This document shows, in pieces, positions 1-9,024 of a stretch of DNA of 44,914 nucleotides. Under the pieces are notes generated by a model that saw only the letters and a program-made list of their open reading frames with translations, ran no database searches and had not been told where the DNA came from. Position 1 is the stretch's first letter, and each line of letters begins with the position of its first letter. Source of the DNA: Pirellulaceae bacterium. Lineage in GTDB: Bacteria; Planctomycetota; Planctomycetia; Pirellulales; Pirellulaceae. The position numbers were made by a program, and so were the translations under genes. The DNA lies in assembly GCA_016784735.1 (NCBI GenBank), contig JADHUC010000052.1, forward strand, positions 1-44,914, read 5' to 3'.

Positions 1-2911
1 GGTCCGACGCCTTGTTCATCTCGTAACAAGCCAACTTCCCGTTGCGGAAGTCGACCATGGCCAGCGCGTCGTCATTCCACACGGGCGGGATGCCGCCAAA
101 GTTCAGCGGCGTAGGACGTCCGTTCCTTGTCAGCACAAAACTGTCCTTGTTGGCAACATTGCGCGGCGAGGCGTACAAGATGCGACCGCCCGAGATGGGA
201 TACTCGCCCTGGAAGACACCCACAAACTTGCCGTGGTTGGCCTTCGGATTACCTTGGGCAAACGACTCGTTCAAGCATTTGCCCGTGGCAAGATCGAAAG
301 CTGCCGGCGAGACCTGATTGCCTCCGGCCATGAGCAGCCGGTCGCCTTGGATCGCCAGGTTGCCCTGGGCGCTGACGCCTTTGCGAAGCTCGGGATTCAG
401 GTGACCGCAGCTATTGTTCTGCCACTTGATCTTGCCCGTCTTAGCGTCCACAGCGTAAACGTAGGTGCCGTCGTGGTCCACGATACCCGCGGCGAAATAC
501 GCAATGCCGTCTTGGACCAGCACGCCCGTGTTGACCGGCCACGTCGAGCAGAGATTTCCATAGATCATGATGTGACGCTCGACCGGAGCGCCGCGGAAGC
601 GCCAGAGCATCCGCCCGGTGGCTGCTTCCAGTGCGTAGACGTAACCATCGCCGCTGCCGACAAAGATGCGGCCTTCCCAAACGGTAGGCGAACCCTTGAT
701 CGGGCCGGCGGTGGTGAACTGCCAACGAAGCTGTCCCGATTTGGCGTCGATGGCGCGGACCTTTCCATCGTCCCCGGCAGTGAAAACCATGCCGCCGGCC
801 GTAACCGGCGGAGTAGGAACGCACGGCTTGTCGGGAGCATAGGCCCACGTGGGAACGCCGGATGGTCTGTCCTGCGGATTCACGTTCGCCAGACGGGCGT
901 TGGTGGACGCCGTACGATGATTGTCCGCTCGATAGGTCGGCCAGTCGTTCTCGGTGCTTTCGAAAGGCTCAACTTTGGCGATATCGCCTTCGCCAAGTTG
1001 AAGTCGTTCTTCCTCGGTCGCCGTGTAATCAAAACGGAAATCGCCGGCGGAGCATTTGGCGATCGCACCAATCAAAGACAGGTTACAGTCACAGGCCCAA
1101 GGGCCGAGGTAAAGCAGCCCGTTCGCAGGCAGCGCGCCGTCCAGACATGCAGGCCGCGCGGAACCATCGACCAGGACCTTCTTAGTCTCCCGGTCGAATC
1201 GGAGAGTCCCTTCGCCACGGACAAACATGGAATCGGGGCACGCGGTCAGGCGAGTACAACCTGCCTTACGAAAATCGAACTCTTCGCTGATATCGCCCGT
1301 CACGGGATCGACCACAGCGTGAGCGCCACGTGTGCCCACGCCGAGGATGGCTTTGCCTTCAATAAAAATTGCGTTGGGATTGTTGGTGAATTTCTTCTTG
1401 GTCCACAACAACGAGCCATCGTCGGTGGATATGGCGGCCACGTTCATACGCGTTTGGCCTTGGACAATCAGGGCGTCCGGCGTGGCCACGGCCAGGCAGG
1501 CGCTGCGGAAGCCCGGCGTGGACACGAGCCCTCGCCCCGGTTGTTCGATCAGTTCGCGGACCTTCGGATCCGAATTGGTCCAGACGGTGTCGCCGGTCGA
1601 AGCCTCGAGGCAGCGAAGATGCTTGTCCGGGCAATAAAGGAAGACCTTATTGTCTCGCATGGCCATCGCACGCGAGTCGATCAGGTCCTTCTCCTTGTGT
1701 TTCCAGAGGACGAACTTGTCAGCGACGTTGTAAGCCGCAAGGGTATTGCCGAAACCCCAGGGCACGCGAGGACGCGCGTAGTAGCCGCGACTCAGGTCAG
1801 CCCAACTCCAGCCACCAAAGGTACGGTCGCCCTTGATGATCTTCGCATCACCGCCTTTGGGGCCGGCCATGACGTAGAAGACGCCGTCGACGAAGGCCAT
1901 CCACTTCCACTCGCCGTCGACGCCCGGAATCGTAATGCGCCCCTTTTCTTCGCCTGTGGCGGCGTCCAGCATCAAGCATCCGTCCCCGTCCAGTAGATAA
2001 AAGATGTCTTCGGTCGCAACGAAGGCGGACCGGTGGGAGAGAAACTCGTCGGGGAGCTTGCGTTGCCAAAGGACCGTGCCATTGTATCCGTTGCGCGCGA
2101 CGAGCTGATTGACCATGTCCCATTCGCGCCGGTGGTGAGCGATGTGGCCCGTGGCAAGGAAGGTGCGACCTCCGGCGACCGTGGTGATCGACGGCATACC
2201 GATATAATACGGTTTGTCCATAAATTGCGTCATGTAGGGCGCTTTGATCACGTGATCAGAGGACACCGGATTGTTGTCCGGACCGTGTTCCCAATGGCTC
2301 CACTGGTCAATGCCTTCGGGTGCCGGCTTCCTGAAGACGACTAAGGTGTTCGTGGACGCATGCAGCTTTTCCATGCCGGGCGCGGAAGCCCAAACCGCCA
2401 GCTTCTCGGCGAACTCCTTCGAAAGCCCTTCTGCGGAAGCTCTGCCAACGACGGCCACACCCCGAGGTCGCAGCACGCGCATTACTTCTTCGACGGACAG
2501 TTTCGTCAGATCGCTGTCGGCAATCTGCGTCGCGAGCAACAGATCAATCATGTTGTCTGCGTACGGGAGTGGATCCAGAGTGCCCTGCTCGACAACCACG
2601 CGATCAATGCCGAAACCTGCATTGGCTGCGACCTCACGCACCTTGGCGACGGTCGCGGCATCCGGATCACGAACGTGGATCAGGAAGTTGCCCGAACGAA
2701 CGAGCTTGAGCGCTGCTTGTTCATCAAAGCCCAGAACAGAACAAACACCGCGGTCGATACCGGACTCGTTGATCACTTGCTCGACGGCAACCGCCGAATC
2801 TGATTCAGCGGCCACAATCGGCATGATCAACATGCCGAACAGCACGAAGCAGGCGGCAATAGCCCCAAACGCTTTGGGTGCCGCAAAGGCAGAGGGACGG
2901 TTGTCAGACAT
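1..2911 (-). CDS. Secreted methyltransferase-like domain / PQQ-type beta-propeller protein (3' end outside window)
   Basis: About 970 codons are open on the minus strand with no stop before the window edge, so the C-terminus is missing. The ATG at 2911 is preceded by GGGAG and followed by a hydrophobic stretch ending near VAAES, a Sec signal. Residues about 35-185 resemble a class I methyltransferase fold (DPLPYADNMIDLLL, then VMRVLRPRGVAVVG) but lack a clear glycine-rich SAM loop, so catalysis is doubtful. Then comes a WSHWEHGPDNNPVS segment and a propeller with PQQ-type repeats such as VFVGSGDGYVYALEA. The gene at 11681-14956 has the same architecture and long near-identical stretches. Location is probably periplasmic. 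The propeller may bind a cofactor or only a ligand; no catalytic role can be read from sequence. The architecture is clear and the function open. Confidence 0.85.
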   Translation of the reverse strand, partial: MSDNRPSAFAAPKAFGAIAACFVLFGMLIMPIVAAESDSAVAVEQVINESGIDRGVCSVLGFDEQAALKLVRSGNFLIHVRDPDAATVAKVREVAANAGFGIDRVVVEQGTLDPLPYADNMIDLLLATQIADSDLTKLSVEEVMRVLRPRGVAVVGRASAEGLSKEFAEKLAVWASAPGMEKLHASTNTLVVFRKPAPEGIDQWSHWEHGPDNNPVSSDHVIKAPYMTQFMDKPYYIGMPSITTVAGGRTFLATGHIAHHRREWDMVNQLVARNGYNGTVLWQRKLPDEFLSHRSAFVATEDIFYLLDGDGCLMLDAATGEEKGRITIPGVDGEWKWMAFVDGVFYVMAGPKGGDAKIIKGDRTFGGWSWADLSRGYYARPRVPWGFGNTLAAYNVADKFVLWKHKEKDLIDSRAMAMRDNKVFLYCPDKHLRCLEASTGDTVWTNSDPKVRELIEQPGRGLVSTPGFRSACLAVATPDALIVQGQTRMNVAAISTDDGSLLWTKKKFTNNPNAIFIEGKAILGVGTRGAHAVVDPVTGDISEEFDFRKAGCTRLTACPDSMFVRGEGTLRFDRETKKVLVDGSARPACLDGALPANGLLYLGPWACDCNLSLIGAIAKCSAGDFRFDYTATEEERLQLGEGDIAKVEPFESTENDWPTYRADNHRTASTNARLANVNPQDRPSGVPTWAYAPDKPCVPTPPVTAGGMVFTAGDDGKVRAIDAKSGQLRWQFTTAGPIKGSPTVWEGRIFVGSGDGYVYALEAATGRMLWRFRGAPVERHIMIYGNLCSTWPVNTGVLVQDGIAYFAAGIVDHDGTYVYAVDAKTGKIKWQNNSCGHLNPELRKGVSAQGNLAIQGDRLLMAGGNQVSPAAFDLATGKCLNESFAQGNPKANHGKFVGVFQGEYPISGGRILYASPRNVANKDSFVLTRNGRPTPLNFGGIPPVWNDDALAMVDFRNGKLACYEMNKASD

Positions 2912-3058
2912 CAGTGTGTTCTCCCTTGTTCGATGTTTGGCTCGATAGTGGCAATTGGGTTCTCGGCCGATTGTGGCCGGTGCCGTTAATGTACCGACTC
3001 GGTGATCCGCAAGCCAGCAACTGGCGAGAAATCATTTCGGATGCCGGTCTATCCTTGG

Positions 3059-3087
3059 TTGCTTGTCGATGCTGACCTTCTGATAAT
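3059..3087 (+). promoter_or_regulatory. Weak candidate promoter for the DUF6067-type gene
   Basis: TTGCTT (3059-3064), 17-bp spacer, GATAAT (3082-3087). The -10 matches consensus 5/6 but the -35 only 3/6. It lies 52 bp before the ATG at 3140, in the 228-bp spacer between two divergent genes. No other strong signal was seen in that spacer. Confidence 0.28.
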
Positions 3088-3139
3088 CACTCAACACAGT
3101 GGCTTTGTCAGACACGGCGATAGAGGGAAACAGGTTGTG

Positions 3140-5275
3140 ATGCAGACATTTCGATCCGCAGTTGCGTTGGCGTTCGTTGTCACCGTTGTTTTGGGTGAAT
3201 TCTCGGAGGCGTCGGACGAAAACACGTACCCGTGGCTGGGAAACGACCTTGGCATAACGGACGAAGTCCCAACGCCTTGGCTTCCCGTGGAGAGTGACGG
3301 GGATCGAGTGCGGGTTTGGGGCAGAAAGATTGATTTCGACGAAGCTCTCTTGCCCATACAAATCACCAGTCAGAACGTCAGGCTGCTCGTCGCCCCCGTG
3401 TCCCTCGCGGTCGCCTCTGCCAATCGAGTGTTTGACTTCAGCAAGTCGAAGATTCGCCGGCTCGAACATCGCAAGGGCCGGTTGGTCCGCGAAGCCATCG
3501 CACAAAGCGATTCGTTGACGGCCAGCACGGTAACGACCGTCGAATTTGATGGCATGGTCCATGTCAAACTGACCTTGACCCCTGACGCGCCAACAGCGGT
3601 CGACCGAATCGCCATCACCATACCCGTCAACCGAGAGGTCGCGCAAGTCTACGCACGATACCTGAGCTACGACTTCACGGCCCTGCGCACGGACAAGATG
3701 AGCCTTGCCACCTGCACTCAGCGGATCACCGAGCCGATTCATTCCGACTTCAATCCGGAGATCTGGATTGGCAACCGAGATGTCGGAATCACTTGGGCGG
3801 CCGAGACGAATTGTCAATACGACCTGTTCGACGCGGAGAAGACGCTGTCGGTCTATCCGAAGACGGATTCCGTGGATTTGGTCGTCAGTATCGTCGATCA
3901 CCCCGTTACGTTGCGCGAACCGAAGACGATCGAGTTCGCGCTTTTTCCAACGCCGCTCAAACCAGTCGATCCAAGGATGCGCCAGATTCGCATGGCCGCG
4001 TTCGGACGACATCTGACTGCCTTTGCCGCTGGGATCAGCCGGGAGCACTACGACTACTACAGCATCTCGATGCCACAAGAATTCGATGCCACACACAACA
4101 GTCTGCCCATGTCCTCGCGAGGCGAGCGGTACGTGCGTTTACAGGAACGACTGGACAAGGCGGGCGTCAAGTTCATCCCTTACGGTGCCCTGGGGTACAC
4201 GAACGCGGTATTGGAGGCTCCCCGCCGGTTTTACGACCGGTGGCACAACACGCCCGTTTCCAAGTCGACGCTTGCGCGATGGGGCGAATACGACCGCGGC
4301 GAAACGCGCGACCTGAGTCTGATGCGGGGGCTCCACTGGGATGGTTACCGCGTCTGTCCGTCGCCGCGAAGCTATGCCGATTTTCTGGTTTGGACTTATG
4401 CCAACGAGATCAAGGCCGGTGACATTGACGGCATCTACTTCGATCACGGCGAGGTCAGTCACTCGTGCCGCAATCCCAATCACGACCACTTCCGAAACGC
4501 AACGGGCGCCCAACATAAGTTCCACTATGGCGTATTCGCCGCGCGGGAACTATTGAAGCGGCTGTGGATCGCGACCAAACAGATCAATCCCGATTTGGTC
4601 ATCATCCAGCACCAGTCGCGATCGCTGAAATCGTTGAACTCGTTCGTCGACATGGCCGTGACCGGCGAGGCGATGAACGTGCTGTTTGCCGGCAGTCCAT
4701 CGAGCCGCGGAGTCCGCGAGGATCCCTCGTCCTACAAGCCGGACTACGATCGAATCCCGGAACTGCTGATGAGCTTCGACTACCTCGATACGTTTGGGTT
4801 CGAAGCGCGCATCCTTCCCCAGGTGAAATACTGCGTCGAACCCTACTGGAAGGAACACTCGGACGAATACGACGGCTACAGTCGAAAGATGTTCCGGCAC
4901 ACGCTCTTGCGCGGCATCCGCCAATGGGTTGGAAACATGAGCCAAACTGCGATCATCGAGGCCTGGACGGCACTGGATCGCGTCGGCCGACTGGATGAGA
5001 CTGTGACGTTTCATCCGTATTGGAAAAATGGTCAGACCATTAGCACGACACATCCAAACACGATCGCTTCGTACTACGCCAAGCCCGGCAAAGCTCTGGT
5101 GTTCGTGGGCAATTGCAGCAACGAAGAAGTGGACGACGAATTGATGCTGAAATTTCCAGAGTCATTCACCGGCGCCATCGACGCAGTGACAGAGGAGCCG
5201 ATCCAGTTGGACGGCAATCACGTCCATCTGACCATCCCGGCCGGACTGTACCGAGCGGTGTTCCTCACTCGCTGA
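3140..5275 (+). CDS. Secreted glycoside-hydrolase-like protein (DUF6067 / GH123-related)
   Basis: This 711-aa protein starts at an ATG with AGG upstream and a clear Sec signal (residues about 1-26, VALAFVVTVVLGEFSEAS). The open frame extends further 5' but those codons look non-coding. The mature N-terminus carries PWLGNDLGITDEVPTPWLP, typical of DUF6067 proteins, followed by a beta-rich domain. A central TIM-barrel-like region contains DGIYFDHGEVSHSC (about residue 435), an acidic strand end suited to a catalytic site. A small beta domain ends the protein. The family is assigned to glycoside hydrolases by fold similarity, with substrates mostly unknown. It converges on the deacetylase gene, with an inverted repeat filling the gap. 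Specific activity cannot be assigned. Confidence 0.82.
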   Translation: MQTFRSAVALAFVVTVVLGEFSEASDENTYPWLGNDLGITDEVPTPWLPVESDGDRVRVWGRKIDFDEALLPIQITSQNVRLLVAPVSLAVASANRVFDFSKSKIRRLEHRKGRLVREAIAQSDSLTASTVTTVEFDGMVHVKLTLTPDAPTAVDRIAITIPVNREVAQVYARYLSYDFTALRTDKMSLATCTQRITEPIHSDFNPEIWIGNRDVGITWAAETNCQYDLFDAEKTLSVYPKTDSVDLVVSIVDHPVTLREPKTIEFALFPTPLKPVDPRMRQIRMAAFGRHLTAFAAGISREHYDYYSISMPQEFDATHNSLPMSSRGERYVRLQERLDKAGVKFIPYGALGYTNAVLEAPRRFYDRWHNTPVSKSTLARWGEYDRGETRDLSLMRGLHWDGYRVCPSPRSYADFLVWTYANEIKAGDIDGIYFDHGEVSHSCRNPNHDHFRNATGAQHKFHYGVFAARELLKRLWIATKQINPDLVIIQHQSRSLKSLNSFVDMAVTGEAMNVLFAGSPSSRGVREDPSSYKPDYDRIPELLMSFDYLDTFGFEARILPQVKYCVEPYWKEHSDEYDGYSRKMFRHTLLRGIRQWVGNMSQTAIIEAWTALDRVGRLDETVTFHPYWKNGQTISTTHPNTIASYYAKPGKALVFVGNCSNEEVDDELMLKFPESFTGAIDAVTEEPIQLDGNHVHLTIPAGLYRAVFLTR

Positions 5276-5280
5276 CGAAA

Positions 5281-5361
5281 GTAGGTCCCGCTTGCCGAGC
5301 GGGACCTTGAATCCCGGAGTCCGTCACCACATCGAGGTCCCGCTCGGCAAGCGGGACCTAC
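5281..5361. repeat. Perfect 27-bp inverted repeat, each arm itself a hairpin (family A)
   Basis: Arms at 5281-5307 and 5335-5361 are exact reverse complements, separated by 27 bp. Within each arm AGGTCCCGCT pairs with AGCGGGACCT across a 5-nt loop. RNA from either strand could form one long stem or two short ones. It fills the space between two convergent genes, and the right arm's GTAG supplies the TAG stop of the deacetylase gene (5358-5360). It probably works as a bidirectional terminator or REP-like element. Only one copy is in this window. Confidence 0.9.
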
Positions 5362-6266
5362 TTTGCGCCTTCCGATCGTTTCCCGATAACGTCACCATAG
5401 CTGACCAAACGGATACCTCGTCGGCGAATCACTTCTTTCACTCGCGGGCTGGTGAACGCCCGAGTTACGCCCTGGCGATCCTCAGCAACGTCTTCGTAGC
5501 CGCGATGTCCGATGGCTCGCATCTCGGGCGTATCCAGGCCGGGATGCTCGATGATCAACCACAGGCCCGGCTTGAGGTCTTCGAGTATTCGGACCAGGTT
5601 TTGCTCTTTCTGCTCGGCCGTGGTGTCCTTGCCGCCGAATCGTCCGGCCCGTTGCGCCCGGTCAACTCCCAACGGAAGGCGATACTCGTCGGCGAGCTTC
5701 TCCACCAGCGCTCTGAGTTCGGTCGTGGCACTGGCCGTACCCATATGGCAAGTAAGATGAGTCACGTTGGGCAGCTTCTCCAGAGCCAGTTCAATCTGAG
5801 CCCTCAATTCGGACTCCACTTCGTCCAGTTTGGCACCGGCCTGCAGGAATCCCGTATTGGCTGGAGAATCTCTTCTCTGACTTGTCGTCGGGTAAAAATG
5901 GCCACGATCGTCGACCAAGCTCGGAGCTTCGGTCACCGGACCCCATTTCATGTTCTCCCACTCGCTGGTGAGTGTCAGGTGGACACCCACATCCAGCTTG
6001 GGATTATCGCAAAGCATCTTCTCCGCTTCGTTGAACCACGGAGCAGGCACCATCACTTCGAGCGACCGAGCGATCCCTTCGCGACAGCTTTGAATACAGG
6101 CCACGTTGGCGGCATGAGACGATCCAATATCGTCGGCTCGCACAATCAACCGAATGCCTGGATCTTCAGCCGAATTACAGACGTCGGTTCCAAAGAAAGT
6201 CAACAACCCGGCAGCAGCCAAAGTGACGACGAAAATGCGGTTCGTTCTTTTTCTCATGACAAACAT
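5358..6266 (-). CDS. YdjC/ChbG-type carbohydrate deacetylase, secreted
   Basis: This 302-aa protein has an N-terminal signal (residues about 1-33, cleavage near CNSAE). The YdjC family removes acetyl groups from amino sugars in a metal-dependent way. Expected metal ligands are present: D45-D46 in RADDIG, H96 in GVHLTLTSEW, and H170/H174 in THLTCHMG. Length is normal for the family. Two in-frame ATGs, at 6266 and 6257, are equally possible; neither has a good Shine-Dalgarno. The stop codon falls inside the family A repeat. It follows the alpha-galactosidase gene on the same strand, separated by the family B repeat. Chitooligosaccharide or another N-acetylated glycan is a guess from the family. 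Confidence 0.85.
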   Translation of the reverse strand: MFVMRKRTNRIFVVTLAAAGLLTFFGTDVCNSAEDPGIRLIVRADDIGSSHAANVACIQSCREGIARSLEVMVPAPWFNEAEKMLCDNPKLDVGVHLTLTSEWENMKWGPVTEAPSLVDDRGHFYPTTSQRRDSPANTGFLQAGAKLDEVESELRAQIELALEKLPNVTHLTCHMGTASATTELRALVEKLADEYRLPLGVDRAQRAGRFGGKDTTAEQKEQNLVRILEDLKPGLWLIIEHPGLDTPEMRAIGHRGYEDVAEDRQGVTRAFTSPRVKEVIRRRGIRLVSYGDVIGKRSEGAK

Positions 6267-6284
6267 CTACTTGCGTCCGTCTTT

Positions 6285-6370
6285 GTAGGGTGGGCCAAGT
6301 CTTCGCGGCCCACCGGGTTCTGAGTACCGAGTTCCGAGCGGTGGGCCCGCGAAGACTTGGCCCACCCTAC
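6285..6370. repeat. Long inverted repeat, family B, copy 1
   Basis: A 30-bp arm (6285-6314, beginning GTAGGGTGGGCCAAGTCTTC) is repeated inverted at 6340-6370 with one extra C, which would make a single-base bulge. The arms are separated by 25 bp. The element lies between two same-strand genes, downstream of the alpha-galactosidase and upstream of the deacetylase. The same 30-bp arm recurs exactly, as reverse complement, at 36796-36825. Confidence 0.9.
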
Positions 6371-6391
6371 GAGGTCACAGCCGTGGCCGCG

Positions 6392-8860
6392 TTAAGGTTT
6401 CGTTTCGTAAGTGATCAGATCGGAACTCTGCTTCTCCGGAATCTCCAGTCGCAGGTTTTCCATTAACTCCGCCCCTTTGATCTGCCTGGTTTCTCCCGTG
6501 CTTTCGTAATGGAGCAGGTACGTTGCGTCCCCCTTCAAACCGTGCAAAGACACATCGGCCGCTGGGTACGGACTTTCAGAATGGCGAAACACGAGGATCA
6601 TACCTTCATCCAGGTCCGCGCGGTGATACTGCGTTGCCATCCACTCGGTCCGTCTTGTGGTATACGGCATCAAGGGGTACCAATCGCCAGTCAACAGGTG
6701 GCGGAGTTTGCGATAACGGTCGAGTAGTTCTTTTCCTCGTTGGACGTCGAAATCCGGGTCATCGGCGATCCAACCCAGACACAGCGATGAAGCCATGGTC
6801 GAGCGAAATGAGTAGTCGTCCAAACGATTCAAATGGGCGACCACTACGTTGTTGGGCAGGTACTGACTCAGGCCAAACAAGTGTGCCTGGTCGGCGTCGT
6901 TGTCGAACCAGTAGTCCGTCTTCTGGTGAACGTGCATCCGCGACACGGTCTCCAGGTCGATCCGCATGCCGCCGCTGGCGCATTCGACCCGCAAGGAATC
7001 GGGCCAGGTTTCGGCAATGCGATCCCAGTAGGCATACAGGCCCTCGATGTACTTCATCTCGGTGATCCCTTGCCGATCTGGCGGATCGTTGCGGCGCCAC
7101 CATTCCAACGGGAACATATTGAAGTCCTGTCGGTAAACGCGGAAGCCGGGCATGTCCATGAAGCCTTTGACGATGTCAAAGAAATAGTCCTGGACCTCGC
7201 GGCGTCCGAAGTTCGCCAGCAGTACACGCGGGTTAGGACCACTGAGCACCCAATCCGGATGTTCGCGATGCAGGGCGGTGCCGGCGACGACGCGCTCCGG
7301 TTCGAACCACAGACCGTAGATCATTCCTTCGTCCTTGGCGGCAAGGGCGACGGGCTCCATTCCGTTCGGATAAGCGTCTTTACGCGGCGTCCAATTGCCT
7401 GCGCCGTGTGGCCAGCCACCTTCGAACCATCCGGCATCGGTCAACAACGCTTCCAGACCGAGCTTCGAGTAGGCGCGGATCAGTGATATCTGATTCTCGG
7501 CGTTGCACTCGTTGAGCCACACGCCGCCACGTGTGAAACAGGTGTTACAGTAGGGGATCGCGGACGGCGTCTTCCCATTTCGTTTGGCTGCGTAGTGCTT
7601 GTAGATCAGCCGACGAAACTGAGAGTTGCTTTCGATCTGATCCCCCTCCCAGTTCAAGACCAAGATGCGAGGCGTGCGTACGCGTTCGCCTGGGCGGAGC
7701 ACGAAGTGCGTCAGTTCCTGACCGCTCGTGACGTGCAAGTGTTTCTTGTCGACGCATTGGAAATCGGCCGCCCATTGTCCCGACCATCCGACCGCGACAA
7801 TGACGGACGCGTCCTTCGTGTCGATCTTGAAGAAAGGAAAATGTTTGGCGGAACATTTTCCATTGCCGCCCGACAAGGTCACGCGGTTTCGGTTATCCAC
7901 CACCGAGACGCTTGGCGCGAAGTCCGAGGGATTGACCACGGATCCTTTGGTCTGATGCACCCGGTACGGGACCGCGTCGCTGATGGGCGAGGCGAAAGTC
8001 ATGTCAAGTGCTTGGACGTTTTCGATGACCGGCGTGTCGTCCGTGCCTGTATTCTCGAAATAGAGCAGCCATTCTATCGCCGGAAAGTCAGAGAAGCGCA
8101 CGGCTTCCATCGTGAGCCGCGTTCCAGTGTTCGGGTCGCTCCAAGTCGTGGTGACTTTCGTCCGGTCGTCATCAAGCCGCTCGCATTTGCGATCCGATTG
8201 CCAGCCGTCGAGTACATCGTCACTGTGCTGATCGCCGTAGACAAACGAGAATGGGTACCTCGCGCCAGCGGTTCCTTTCTTGACGTCCATTTTGTGAAGC
8301 GGGATCGTTGAACCATCATCCAGCTCAATCTCCGCCTCGGCCCAGTCGGCCCAGTCACATGCCGCTCCATTGCCGGAATCGCCCACGCGCAAGTCCACCA
8401 CCTGTGCGCCACTCAACTCGACATCGACTTTGACTGCCTCCTCGCCGGCTCGGATGACCTTGGACTGATACAGTTGGCGACGGTTGGCTTCTACCGAGAA
8501 AACCACAGACCCGATTGGCGTTCCGGGGTTGGTGACCTGATTGTTGTCCACGCCGATCCAGGCCGAGAACCGCTTCAACGGGACAGGCGAACGGAGACGA
8601 ATGTGGCTGACGGCATGGGTGCCGATTCCATGCTTGAAAGTCTGCTCGCCGATTTTCATGGGCGATCTGCCGATATTCCGGTTGACTTCAAGCTCTTCGT
8701 AGTCTTGACGGATCAGGGTGAGTGCCGGCTTGTCTTCATGCACGCGCGGCGTGTAGGGTACGTCGAGTACACGGTCTTGCCAGGATTGCTGGGCATGACC
8801 AACGGCTACCAACGTTTGTGCGGTGACTACTGTTACGAGGATAAGTAAGTTACATCGCAT
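6392..8860 (-). CDS. Secreted NPCBM-GH36-type alpha-galactosidase
   Basis: This 822-aa protein starts with a signal peptide (residues about 1-24, ending HAQQ). Residues about 25-180 form an NPCBM carbohydrate-binding domain (KHGIGTHAVSHIRL, VDLRVGDSGNGAACDWADWA). A beta-sandwich and a GH36/GH27-type barrel follow, with LLTDAGWFEGGWP, GLWFEPERV, and YRQDFN, whose D579 is the expected nucleophile. CASGGMRIDLE is the family's conserved Cys-Ser-Gly-Gly segment, and KTDYWFDNDAD near residue 640 should hold the acid/base Asp. The enzyme would release terminal alpha-galactose from glycans outside the cytoplasm. It is divergent from the alpha-mannosidase gene across a 164-bp spacer with repeated GGCAGAAT motifs. 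Some relatives have other alpha-galactoside-like specificities. Confidence 0.9.
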   Translation of the reverse strand: MRCNLLILVTVVTAQTLVAVGHAQQSWQDRVLDVPYTPRVHEDKPALTLIRQDYEELEVNRNIGRSPMKIGEQTFKHGIGTHAVSHIRLRSPVPLKRFSAWIGVDNNQVTNPGTPIGSVVFSVEANRRQLYQSKVIRAGEEAVKVDVELSGAQVVDLRVGDSGNGAACDWADWAEAEIELDDGSTIPLHKMDVKKGTAGARYPFSFVYGDQHSDDVLDGWQSDRKCERLDDDRTKVTTTWSDPNTGTRLTMEAVRFSDFPAIEWLLYFENTGTDDTPVIENVQALDMTFASPISDAVPYRVHQTKGSVVNPSDFAPSVSVVDNRNRVTLSGGNGKCSAKHFPFFKIDTKDASVIVAVGWSGQWAADFQCVDKKHLHVTSGQELTHFVLRPGERVRTPRILVLNWEGDQIESNSQFRRLIYKHYAAKRNGKTPSAIPYCNTCFTRGGVWLNECNAENQISLIRAYSKLGLEALLTDAGWFEGGWPHGAGNWTPRKDAYPNGMEPVALAAKDEGMIYGLWFEPERVVAGTALHREHPDWVLSGPNPRVLLANFGRREVQDYFFDIVKGFMDMPGFRVYRQDFNMFPLEWWRRNDPPDRQGITEMKYIEGLYAYWDRIAETWPDSLRVECASGGMRIDLETVSRMHVHQKTDYWFDNDADQAHLFGLSQYLPNNVVVAHLNRLDDYSFRSTMASSLCLGWIADDPDFDVQRGKELLDRYRKLRHLLTGDWYPLMPYTTRRTEWMATQYHRADLDEGMILVFRHSESPYPAADVSLHGLKGDATYLLHYESTGETRQIKGAELMENLRLEIPEKQSSDLITYETKP

Positions 8861-8883
8861 GACGGGGTCCTCTGCTTGATGAT

Positions 8884-8943
8884 GGCAGAATCATGTTGGC
8901 AGAATGATCAAGAGCCGGGTTGTTCTGCCCCCATCATTCTGCC
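8884..8943. promoter_or_regulatory. GGCAGAAT direct/inverted motif cluster in divergent spacer
   Basis: GGCAGAATCAT at 8884-8894 and GGCAGAATGAT at 8898-8908 are direct near-copies. ATCATTCTGCC at 8933-8943 is the exact inverse of the second. The inverse copy overlaps the candidate -35 of the mannosidase promoter, so the cluster could be an operator. Alternatively it could be a dispersed repeat with no regulatory role. Confidence 0.5.
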
Positions 8944-8968
8944 ATTCACGACCATTTGATTGTATAAT
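8939..8968 (+). promoter_or_regulatory. Candidate promoter of the alpha-mannosidase/propeller operon
   Basis: A perfect TATAAT at 8963-8968 follows CTGCCA (8939-8944, 4/6 match to TTGACA) after 18 bp. It sits 57 bp before the ATG at 9025. Confidence 0.45.
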
Positions 8969-9024
8969 CGCGGACACTGTCAAGCGACCGCATCGAACTG
9001 ACGTTGATCAACAAGGAATCTGCA

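Noticed and set aside
233..1996. 587-codon open frame on the plus strand
   Set aside because: Antisense to the clearly homologous propeller gene on the minus strand (1-2911); its translation is low in recognisable motifs.
3032..4096. 354-codon minus-strand open frame
   Set aside because: Antisense to the secreted DUF6067-type gene.
8939..8944. Strong -35 for the mannosidase promoter
   Set aside because: Only a 4/6 match at an 18-bp spacing, so kept as a moderate candidate rather than a firm promoter.
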